A stretch of DNA of 64,000 nucleotides from Terebella lapidaria (taxonomy: Eukaryota; Annelida; Polychaeta; Terebellida; Terebellidae), in contig OX424564.1 of the NCBI GenBank assembly GCA_949152475.1, positions 3,720,001-3,784,000 of the forward strand. The letters run 5' to 3'. Of the stretch, positions 24,938 through 35,331 are shown piece by piece. Below the pieces are notes generated by a model. It was not told where the DNA came from, ran no database searches, and was given only the letters and a program-made list of their open reading frames with translations. Every line of letters starts with the position of its first letter. Within the stretch, counting starts at the first letter, position 1. A program made the position numbers and the translations under genes.

Positions 24938-27392
24938 AAAAATCGGCCATAGGCCAACACTTGACGAAATAACTAAACATTTGTTTACATTTAAAACATT
25001 TACTCATTAATTACACATTGAAAAGATATACTGAACAACTTCTAGCATTAGAAATTGGCACTTTTAAGACACCTCCTGAGCATCACCCAGCAGAAGAATT
25101 CACAATTTTAAAATTAGACAAGAGTTGCTTCATTTTCACAGTGACCTTGGCCCTTGAATTCTGAATTTTCACAAATTTGTTAGAATTAATGATGCACAAC
25201 TCCTGAGCAGACATACATATTGAATCTTTATGACGTCTCCTGAGCAAGACCCAGCCATTTGAGACTGACTCATTCAAAACATTCAATCGATGTGTGTATC
25301 AACATAATATATACTACTAACAGCACAAAATTTTGATGATGTCAATATAAGAAAAATTATAGAGTACAACACTGCTATAAATGTTCGTTACTACAACTTG
25401 GTAACTTTCATATCATGATGCTGCATCTTCGGAGAACTATCTAATGAGTTCAAGCAGATCGTGATGGCCGTTTTTGCATGCCATACTGGTATTATATGAC
25501 AGAGGCAACGATAATTTTTGCATGCCATATTAGTACCAAATGATCATTCAACAGTGTATATTCATAATATATCAAAACAAATTGCAAAAAGTTCTTGGAT
25601 AAAACCACTATAATAGATTATAATGGTACTGGATATTCTTGAAAAAAATAAAGAGCTTAGGTAGATTCGAACTCGCAGAGTCAAAAGCCTACGTGTTAGA
25701 GAGCGAGTGCTGGAATCACTCGGCCACCGAGCCATCATACAATAAATTGCCATATTCCCCTTCCCCATGGAGAACAACATTTTCTGTACATGTATGACCG
25801 CATGCATGTCGGCATGACTGCACGAAGAAATCGATCCAAAATAACTGTAACTTTATAACCCAAACTAGTATTGATAACCAACTTTCACAGTCAACTCAAT
25901 TGGAGAATTAGGGCAAGAAAAGTCCACGTTTCACATTTGTGTATTCAAATCTGCATAAAACATTTCATATCTCCTATAAATTGGCAACTTATGTGAGGTA
26001 ATTTTGCGGCCACTACACTAGGGCTACCACTATGCAACTTGCACATGACCCCCAAATTTTCGGCACCGGGCGATAATCGGGACTTTTGGTCGTACGACCA
26101 TCGCACATACACCATTTGACGCCGAATTAACCATATAAAAATACAAAAATACTGACAAAAATTAATGTTGATCAAAAGTGGAGTTATTGCGATTTTTCGA
26201 TTTTGACCTTTTACATGACCTTGACCTTAATTTTCAACCTTGAGTTAAGAAACTCCACAGATTTGTTCAATTTGATAAGGCACAACTCCTGAGTAAAAAT
26301 CAATAACCCATATCAGAAATTGGCCTCGCAATATGGGGTTGAAGGTTGCGAGACATGAAACCATAAAATCATGACCCTCAAATTTTCGACCTGGACCGAA
26401 AATCAGGAGTTTTGGTCGTACGACCATCGGGCATGCACCGCAGGGCGCGGAATTGACCATAAAAAAATATAAAAATACTCAGAAAAAATAACATTGAATA
26501 GAAACGGAGTTATTGCGATTTTTCGATTTTGACCTTTACTATGACTTTAACTGTAATTCTTGATATTGAGTCCTACATCTTTACACATATGTTCAGTATG
26601 ATAAGACACACCTACTGATTAAAAATCAGCAACTTCTATCGGATTCTGACTCCACAATAACGGTTTGAATATTGCACAAAATACAAATGATCTGAAAACC
26701 CCCAAATGTTCAACCATGGGCGATAATCGAGAGTTTTGGTCGCACAACCATCGGACATACGTCAGCTGATGTCGAATTGACCAAATAAAAATACAAAAAT
26801 GTTTAGAAAAATTAATTTTGATCAAAAGCCAAGTTATTGCAATTTTTCGATTTTGACCTTTACTATGACCTTAACTCTAATTCTTGACCTTGAGTCCTAT
26901 AACTTCACAATCGTGTTTTGTGTGATAAGGCACAACTTCTGAGTGCAAATCAGCAACATATATCGGGAATTTGCTCTATAATATGGTTTTGAATATTGCG
27001 AGGTAGAAAAAAACCTAAATTCGTGACCCCCAAATTTTCGACCTGGACCGAAAATCGGGAGTTTTGGTCGTACGACCATCGGGCATGCATCATATGATGC
27101 GGAATTGACCATAGAAAAATATAAAAATAGCTAGAAAAAATAACATTGATTAAAAACGGAGTTATCGCGATTTTTCGATTTTGACCTTTTGCTTGACCTT
27201 GACCTCAATTTTTGACCTTGACCTCCCAAAAGTTAATCACTTGGTCGAGTATTGACTGCACAACTTCTGACGAATTTTCAGCACTCTACGATCAAAATTG
27301 TGACCTGTAGAGCGCTAACAAACAAACAGACAGACAGACAGACAGACAAACGCAACTGACCAACATACTTGACGAAATTAATTTCGTCAAGT
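24938..27392 (-). mobile_element. Family-2 Helentron-like element, copy B (both ends present)
   Basis: The 3' hairpin GGCCATAGGCC lies at 24945-24955 with ACTTGACGAAAT at 24959-24970. The tRNA-like module is at 25660-25736, with four monomers marked at 26090, 26414, 26738 and 27066. The 5' end has GTTAGCGCTCTACAGGTCAC (minus strand), a TTTG/TCTG run, GTTGGTCAG and the terminal palindrome ACTTGACGAAAT-TA-ATTTCGTCAAGT (27367-27392), two perfect 12-bp arms. This is the most complete non-interrupted copy, 2.45 kb, with no protein-coding capacity. Confidence 0.85.
25660..25736 (-). other. tRNA-like module inside family-2 copy B
   Basis: Homologous to 23267-23343, with several changes (for example GAGTTCGAATCT-type B-box context and a changed anticodon-arm base). 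It keeps the A- and B-box words but not a paired acceptor stem. Confidence 0.65.
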
Positions 27393-27848
27393 AAAAATCG
27401 GCCATAGGCCAAGCTTGACGAAATAATTGAAACATTTGTTTTCATGTAAAACATTTACATAAAGTTTACACATTTATCATGTTTATGACGTCCCCTGACA
27501 ACATACATCATTGGAAACTGTATAAAACATCTATTTAAAACATCTAGTCAGTGTATGTATCAACATAATATATACCTCTAACCATGCTAACGGCACAAAA
27601 TTTTGATGATGCCACTACTAAAAAACCTAAAATATATCCAAATTATTAAAATCCAAAAACAAATACCGATAGCCTAAAAATGAGCGAAGGACAAACAGCA
27701 AATATCCCCGCACAAATATGAAATTACATTGACAACAAGTGAACAAAACAAATAGAGAGGTTTAGACATGTGTCGATTGCACAACCATGAAGAACCAGCC
27801 CTAAAATATGACACAATAATTGCTGTCTGCTTTTTATCAATGTTTTTT
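27393..27848 (-). repeat. Family-2 element 3' remnant (copy C) at the centre of the inverted structure
   Basis: Begins with the same 3' hairpin (GGCCATAGGCC, 27400-27410) and CTTGACGAAAT, then a diverged version of the family-2 3' segment up to about 27630 (CTAACGGCACAAAATTTTG). The rest, to the start of copy D, is not recognised. It lacks monomers and a 5' end. Confidence 0.6.
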
Positions 27849-30157
27849 ACTTGACGAAATTAAATTTCGTCAAGTATGTTGGTCAGTTGCGTTTGTCTGT
27901 CTGTCTGTCTGTCTGTTTGTTTGTTAGCGCTCTACAGGTCACAATTTTGATCGTAAAGTCCCGAAAATTCGTCAGCAGATGTGCAATTAGTACTCGACCA
28001 AGTGATTAACTTTTGGGAGGTCAAGGTCAAAAATTGAGGTCAAGGTCAAAGAAAAGGTCAAAATCGAAAAATCGCGATAACTTCGCTTCTAATTAAGATT
28101 AATTTTTTTGGGTATTTTTATATTTTTCTAAGGTCAATTCTGCATCATCTGATGCATGTCCGATGGTCGTACGACCAAAATTCCCGATTTTCGGTCCAGG
28201 TCGAAAATTTGGGGGTCAAGAATTTAGGTTTTTCCTGTCTCACAATATTCAAAACCTTATTATAGAGCCAGGTTCCAATATATGTTGCTGATTTTTACTC
28301 AGGAGTTGTGCCATATCACTCAGAACAAGATCCTGAAGTTTCAGAGCTCAGGGTCAAGGATTAGAGTTAAGGTCATAGTAAAGGTCAAAATCCAAAAATC
28401 GTGATAACTCCGCTTCTAATCAAGATTATTTTTTCTGTGTATTTTTATATTTTTCTATGGTCAATTCCGCATCACATGATGCATGTCTGATGGTCGTATG
28501 ACCTGAACTCTCGATTTTCGGTCCAGGTCGAAAATTTGGGGGTCATGAACTTAGGTCTTGCTTGTCTCAGTTTTCAAAACCCTATTGTAGAGCCAGTTTC
28601 CAATATATGTTTCTGATTTTTACTCAGGAGTTGTGCATTCTCACGCAGAACATGACTGTGAAGTTGTAGGGCTCAAGGTCAAGAATTACAGTTAAGGTCA
28701 TAGTAAAGGTCAAAATTGAAAAATCGTGATAACTCCGCTTGTAATCATGATTATTTTTTCTGATTATTTTTGTATTTTTCTATGGTCAAATCCGCATCAT
28801 ATGATGCATGCTCGATGGTCGTATGACCAAAACTCTGGATTTTCGGTCCAGGTCGAAAACTTGGGGGTCACGAATTTAGGTTTTTCCTGCCTCACAATAT
28901 TCAAAAACATATAATAGAGCAAGTTCCCGATAGATGTTCCTGATTTTTACTCAGAAGTTGTGCCTTATCACACAACACACGATTGTTAAGTTATAGGACT
29001 CAAGGTCCAGAATTAGAGTTAAGGTCATAGTAAAGGTCAAAATCGAAAATTCGCAATAACTTCGCTTCTAATCAAAATTAATTTTTCTAAACATTTTAAA
29101 ATTTTTATTTGGTCAATTCGACATCAGCTGACGTATGTCCGATGGTTGTACGACCAAAACTCTCGATTATCGCCCGAGGTCGAACATTTGGGGGTTTTGA
29201 GATCATTTGTATTTTGTGCAATATTCAAACCGTTATTGTGGAGTCAGATTCCAATATAAGTTGCTGATTTTTATTCAGTAGGTGTGTCTTATCACACAGA
29301 ACATATTTGTGAAGGTGTCGGACTCAAGATCAAGAGTTACAGTTAAAGTCATAGTAAAGGTCAAAATCGAAAAATCGCAATAACTCCGTTTCTATTCAAT
29401 GTTATTTTTTCTGAGTATTTTTATATTTTTTTATGGTCAATTCCACGTCCTGTGGTGCATGCCCGATGGTCGTACGACCAAAATTCCCGATTTTCGGTCC
29501 GGGTCGAAAATTTGAGGGCCTTGATTTTATGGTTTCATGTCTCGCAACTTCAACCCCATATTGCGAGGACAGGTTCTGATATGTGTTATTGATTTTTACT
29601 CAAGAGTTGTGCCTTATCAAATTGAACAAATCTGTGGAGTTTCTTAACTCAAGGTCGAAAATTAAGGTCAAGGTCATGTAAAAGGTCAAAATCGAAAAAT
29701 CACAATAACTCCACTTTCGATCAACATTAATTTTTGTCAGTATTTTTGTATTTTTGTATGGTCAATTCGGCGTCAAATGGTGTATGTGCGATGGTCGTAC
29801 GACCAAAACTCCCGATGATCGCCCGATGCCGAAAATCTGGGGCTCATGTGCAAGTTGCATAGTGGTAGCCCTAGAATAGTGGCCGCAAAATCACCTAACA
29901 TAAGTTGCCAATTTATAGGAAATATGAAATGTTTTATGCAGATTTGAATACACAAATATGAAATGTGGACTTTTCTTGCTCTAATTCTCCAATTGAGTTG
30001 ACTGTGAAAGTTGGTTATCAATATTAGTTTGGGTTATAAAGTTACAGTTATTTTGGGATCGATTTCTTCGTGCAGTCATGCCGACATGCATGCGGTCATA
30101 CATGTACAGTAAAAGTTGTTCTCCATGGGGAAGGGAATACGGCAACAAGTTGTATGA

Positions 30158-30236
30158 TGGCTCGGTGGCTGAGTGGTTACAGTGCTCGCTCTCTAACACG
30201 TAGGCTGTTGACTCTGTGGGTTCGAATCTACCTGCT
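30158..30236 (+). other. tRNA-like module inside family-2 copy D
   Basis: Nearly identical to the module in copy A, in the inverse orientation as expected. It keeps the A-box word (GGTGGCTGAGTGG) and the B-box GGTTCGAATCT. Confidence 0.7.
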
Positions 30237-30390
30237 GGTAAATATTTTTTTTGCTCTTTGTTTTTTTTTAGAATATCCAGTACCATTATAATCTATTATA
30301 GCGGTTATCCAAGAACTTTTTGCAATGTGTTATGATATATTAATACTATACACTGTTGAATGATCATTTGGTAGGAATATGGGCATTATG

Positions 30391-32654
30391 ATATAGCATG
30401 GATGACAAATTTTTTATTATTGGTGCTAAATGTGAAAGTAAGGTGCCATATTGAAGCTTGGGATGTCTATAAACAAGAACTATAAACATTTTTTACCTAT
30501 GTAGACCATACACTGAGTAGTGGCAGCTACAAGGCGGGTACCGTATGGGTATCAATACCCGAAAAAAACTCAAAAAGTGTGAAAAATTGAAACTCTAATG
30601 TTATGAGTCACAACTTTCTTATTTTTTGAGGTACATATCCATGTAAGATGTCAAATGAAACATAAGAATGTGTATGAAAAACATATGTGAGTTACATTAG
30701 CCTATGACACAAGTAGGTGGAATGGTGGCCTCTGAAATACAGGTACCGAGGGGAATAAAACAGCAAAAATGAAACAATAATTTGCAAATAAAAACAATAC
30801 AAGTGTTTTCAGTGAATACAATAATTTCATAGATTTATTGGAATGACTGACCAGTCTCTATGCCTGTAGATGGTCGAGTGGGTGAATAGAATTCTAAGTG
30901 GAAGGTAATTAATTAATTAGTTTGATAATTAATATGTGTCATATCACTGAACTGACCTCGCCACAACTTTCTGCTTCAATCAGTCAATGAAATTATACCA
31001 GGAAAGGTTGCACACAAGTGTGGCACTTGAACTTGCATCTACTGCAACTGATTAATAAACAATCATGTGCTCACTGCTATAATTGATTAATATGTAATAA
31101 CACCAATCATCACTGGTGTGTTCAGGCCGCATAAAAGATGTGCATCTGTAAGAACAACGTGAACCAGAGAGATGTCTATGGTAGGTATCAAATCATTGTG
31201 GTTGCACCTAGGAACAGTATATACATGTATATGGGCTGACTTCTCACCAATACAGCCGGTTGATTACAGGTTCGATCACTAGACTATGTGAGGTGATATG
31301 TGGTCGCCAAAAAATGGGTTTTCAACTTTTCACCAGGTTTCCTGGTTTCTTCCCACATGAATGACCACCCTTATGCCGAGATCCGAGGTAACAAGAGATG
31401 GTAATACTAGTACATGTATAAGCATATGCTTGTTCATCAATTGTTGTTCTTTTCCGTGGTGGCATGCCGTTCTATTTGCATACATGTAGATCTATATTAG
31501 CATACAGCAGGAGAGCTGATAATCACTGAAACTCAATCAATAGTTTAATAAATATATGATTAATCCTAGACCAATAATTATTTTAATACATGTATCACAT
31601 AATTCCATCACAAAATCGAGTAATTATTCATTTCACATGGAAAAGCTAGATCCTAGTTTTGAAGGTGCTATGCAATATTAACTGTTGTCAAATCAAAAAA
31701 TATATTTTGTTATCATACAGTAGCAATAATACACTGTGTCACAACATTATTTTTCTGGATATCATACTTTATGGTGGTTCTGATACATTATGTATATGCA
31801 CGGTTTCCAATATTTTTATATTTCAATAGCAACATTATCAATAAGACAAGCTTGACAAGTAACTGTCTATTATGGTGTCCATCTAGAAACATTTTGTCTG
31901 TAAATGTTGAGATGTGAAAAAATATACTGTATATCTATTTAAAAGCATATTCTATTCAGTACACTCACGAGTGAGTGTCTGTAACTTAATTAAGTGGGGG
32001 GAGGAGGGGGGGGGTGTAGGATTCTTAAATGAAAATCAAATGAGCTAAATACATTCATGTGTCTGTGGTTTTAGCAAGAGAAATCAATCTTTTACATGAA
32101 TATTTTGTACTAGATAATCCAGAGCAGTAGGAACAACAATCTCCTCAGGTTTCACTGCTCAAAGACATGCAATAACAGATACGACCAGTGGGCGATAATA
32201 GGGGGTTTTGTCACAAACCAAAAACTTTCGCCACTAATGGCCGGTTTTGTACTCGACCCCACTCGCTTTAAATCACATGGTGTGCATCAGTACGGTTGCA
32301 TTCGCGAGTTCTGCTGCTTTTAATGGATAAAAGATACTCTGAAGTTAATTTTGATCATCGTTTTATTGGCGAATGCCGCCGTAATGAGGTAATTTTACAA
32401 CTTTCAAAACTTTACATTGAGTTTTTCACCCGTTTTCCCGGACGAAATGTCCCGGCAACATGATTATCGGCTGCAGAGATACCTAATACCATGTTATCCA
32501 GCATTATTTTGATAAAGATCATGCCTGATTGGCTGGAATCCACTGTTAAAGAGACCCACCCAACTCGGGTAAATCGGAAGTAGCCGAGTTTCAGTTTTAC
32601 TGCGGGTACAAAAAACGAGTTGCGCGGACTGCCTAGCGGCCGTCATCCATGCTA
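30391..32654. mobile_element. 2.26-kb non-autonomous DNA transposon inside copy D
   Basis: Comparison with uninterrupted copy A gives the empty site. The insert is flanked by CATTATG at 30384-30390 and 32655-32661 (a 7-bp duplication). Its ends carry the inverted repeat TAGCATGGATGAC (30394-30406) and GTCATCCATGCTA (32642-32654); three extra bases lie outside the left arm. No transposase-like frame is visible. It contains a diverged SINE at 31222-31451 and a G-rich run at 31996-32018. Superfamily not assigned; a 7- or 8-bp duplication would allow hAT or a relative. Confidence 0.8.
31222..31451 (+). mobile_element. Diverged tRNA-derived SINE (same family as 57701-57953)
   Basis: Shares with the minus-strand SINE at 57701-57953 the landmarks GCTGACTTCTCACCAAT, a B-box-like GGTTCGATC, TATGTGGTCGCC, GGGTTTTCA, CCAGGTTTCCTGGTTTC, GAGATCCGAG, AACAAGAGATG and TTGTTCATCAATTGTTGT. 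The A-box region is decayed. No clean duplication was found, so it is an old copy inside the 2.26-kb transposon. Confidence 0.7.
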
Positions 32655-33429
32655 CATTATGTCGTGCGAAAATTGTCGTCGCCTCTGTCATATAATACCA
32701 GTATGGCATACAAAAACGGCCATCACGATCTGCTTGAATTCATTAGATGGTTCTCCAAAGATGCAGCATCATGATATGAAAGTTACCAAGTTGTAGTAAC
32801 GAACATTAATAGCAATACTGTATTTTATGATTTTTTTTATATTGACATCATCAAAATTTTGTGCTGTTAGTAGTATATACTATGTTGATACACACATCGA
32901 TTGGATGTTTTAAATGAGTCAGTCTCAAATGGCTGGGTCTTGCTCAGGAGACGTCATAAAATTTCAATATGTATGTCTGCTCAGGAGTTGTGCATTATTA
33001 ATTCTAACAAATTTTTGAAAATTCAGAATTCAGGGACAAGTATTAAGGCCAAGGTCACTGTGTAAATGAAGCAACTCTTGTCTAATTTCTAAAATTGTGA
33101 ATTCTACTGCTGGTGATGCTCAGGAGGTGTCTTAAATGTGTCAATTTCTAATGCTAGTTGTTCAGTAAATATTTTCAATGTGTAAATTATGAGTAAATGT
33201 TTTAAATGTAAATAAACAAATGTGTAGATATTTCGTCAAGTGTTGGCCTATGGCCGATTTTTATATTGTCAACCAGTTGCAATTAGGTCATATTTTAAGG
33301 CTATGAAGAATGGAGTTAACACAAACGCTTTATGACAAAACAAGCAGCGCTCGATCATAATGAAACCAATGAGACACTGCAAAATGACATGATACAGTGT
33401 TTAATCTGGGTCTTCCTCCATGCAACTCA

Positions 33430-33880
33430 CCAGACCCCAAGATTTTCAACCTCGGGCGATTATCGGGAGTTTTGGTCATACGACCATCGGGCATACATCA
33501 TCTGGTGTCAAATTTACCAGATAAAAATAAAAAAAATTATTAGAAAAATTAATCTTAATTAGAAGCGGAGTGATTGCGGTTTTTATTTTGACCTTTACTG
33601 TGACCTCAACTTACTTCTTGACCTTGAGTCCTATCACTTCACTAACTTTTTTTTCTTGTTAAGGCACAATGCCGTAGTAAAAATCAACAACATATATTGA
33701 AACCTGGCTCCATAATATAGTTTTGAATATTTCACACACAAAAATAAATTTGTGGCCCCTAAATTTTCGCCCTGGACCAAAAATCGGGAGTTTTGGTTGT
33801 ATGACCATCGGACATACATCAACTGATGCTGAATCCACGAAATAAAAATAGAAAAATAGTTAGAAAATTTAATCTTGAAC
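33430..33880 (-). repeat. Family-2 monomers, 1.5 diverged units
   Basis: Two marker palindromes (GGTCATACGACC near 33475, GGTTGTATGACC near 33795) with the surrounding CCAAGATTTTC..GGGCGAT-type sequence show an isolated pair of family-2 monomers just beyond the 3' end of copy D. Confidence 0.65.
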
Positions 33881-34015
33881 GTCACATTTGAAAACTGATG
33901 GGATACCATTTATCAGGGGTTCAAGGCCTTCCATTTGATATACTACTTGATAGGTTTTAGTTAGTTTGAAAATTTGACCTAGAAGTTTTGCTCATGTGAT
34001 CTCATTTTTCTGACC

Positions 34016-34417
34016 AAGCTCAATGTCAATCATGGAATTGACATATATGCTGATTGCTATACCTGTTTTGAACGATATGGTTCAATTTTTATGAGACTAC
34101 AACGATTCAAGCAGATGTTATAACCGAAAAGGTGTTTTTCTGGGATTTCAATAACCTTGACCTTGACCTTTGACCGTTGTATTTCAATTCGTAGAGGTCA
34201 ATGCTATTAATATGCATATCAAGTTTCAAGAGATTCCATACAGTATTGACGATGTTATGGCCTTTTGAAAATTCGGAAATTTAACGTTTGTGACCTCATT
34301 GTGACGTCAGTATACGTCGAAACGCCAAAAATAAGATACCATTGGAATCAGGGGTTCAAGACCTTTCCAACGATATACTACTCAATATGGTGGACTAACT
34401 TTCATATTCGACCTTCA
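34016..34417 (-). repeat. Diverged relative of the array unit's middle segment
   Basis: This stretch aligns by eye with about 35826-36210 of the first array unit. Shared landmarks are GTCAATCATG, GATTGCTATACCT, GGGATTTCAAT, CCTTGACCTTGACCTTTGAC, CGTAGAGGTCAATGCT, ATTCCATAC and CCTTTCCAACGATATACTAC. It is clearly older than the array copies, which are almost identical to each other. Confidence 0.75.
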
Positions 34418-35215
34418 TCCGGATCGGATCCGGATCAAAATTTGATACTTTGTGAACAATAACGGTCCACCATTTTCTGCAATAACATCAACGTGATATT
34501 TTCCAAAATAGACTGGAATATATTAAACAGTATCTGTTAGATGGAGTTTTCAATGTTAATTTCAAATGGCTGTCAAATCCGTAATCCGGATCGGATCCGG
34601 ATCAAACTTCACAAATCGATAGAAGTTGTCACTCTACATGGTTCTATGAAATGTCATATCAATATCTGAAAAACTGAGCAAGTAACGAATTTTTTTAATT
34701 TTGCCCTATGTTAAAGACAGTAATTTTTCAATATTTCAAAATTTTTTAGTGAACAATTTTTTAGTCATCAATGAACCGATTTCCTTGAAAAACATGCCAA
34801 TCAGTCCGAGGTCACATATCTAGCCATCAAAACAGTTTCAGGATGATTGTCCGAAAACTGAATGTGGTAAATGCAGTTTTCAATGTTAAATTCAAAAGGC
34901 TGTAGAATACGTGATCCGGATCGGATCCGGATCAAACTTTGACACTTTGTGAATAATAACGTCCAACCACTTTCTGCAAAAAATCAACGTGATATAGGCT
35001 TAACAGAACGGAATAAAATTTAAAAAAAATTGTTAAATGGAGTTTTCAATGTTAAATTCAAATGGCTGTCAAATCCGTAATCCGGATCGGATCCGGATCA
35101 AACTTCACAAATCGATAGAAGTTGTCAAGGTACACATCTGTCTGAAACTGCAAAGCAATTGAATGGAAAATAAACGAGTTGTGAATTTTTGAAAATTCGC
35201 CCCATGTTAAAGATA
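34418..35215. repeat. ~497-bp higher-order repeat with a conserved palindrome
   Basis: TCCGGATCGGATCCGGATC occurs at 34418, 34585, 34915 and 35081. Spacings of 167, 330 and 166 bp show alternating short and long intervals, so the real period is about 497 bp, present about 1.6 times. Each short unit continues AAACTTTG or AAATTTGATACTTTGTGAA, and each long unit AAACTTCACAAATCGATAG. The core of the repeated word is a perfect odd-length palindrome. No protein-coding capacity. Confidence 0.85.
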
Positions 35216-35331
35216 GGTATTTTCAAGTAACACACGGATATCTGGTGCATGCACAGGACCCTTGGTCCTGAGAATAATTACCGGTAAAAACCGGGAATGG
35301 GCCCGTTTAATAAGCCGGTCCGTCACCCCCC
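35216..35331. other. Junction upstream of the array, with small hairpins
   Basis: Contains the hairpin GGACCCTTGGTCC (about 35258) and the paired words ACCGG..CCGGG and GGGCCCG. It may be the remains of a 3' terminal hairpin of an older element; GGACCCTTGGTCC has the shape of the family-1 3' hairpin. The first array unit begins at 35332 right after a C-run. Confidence 0.4.

Larger units (their letters stand above)
27849..33262 (+). mobile_element. Family-2 Helentron-like element, copy D, split by a transposon
   Basis: Inverted relative to A and B. The 5' terminal palindrome is at 27849-27875 (12-bp arms, loop TAA), then a TCTG/TTTG run. Six ~326-bp monomers follow (markers near 28165, 28493, 28818, 29144, 29468, 29794), then the tRNA-like module at 30158-30236. 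The 3' segment is interrupted from 30391 to 32654 by a DNA transposon and resumes at 32662. The 3' end has ATTTCGTCAAG at 33230 and the hairpin GGCCTATGGCC at 33245-33255. Without the insertion it is about 3.1 kb, longer than A and B by two monomers. Confidence 0.85.

Noticed and set aside
34418-35215. Known ~160-bp bivalve satellite (BIV160)
   Set aside because: The 165-bp spacing is suggestive, but the real period is about 497 bp and I cannot match the sequence to that satellite from memory.
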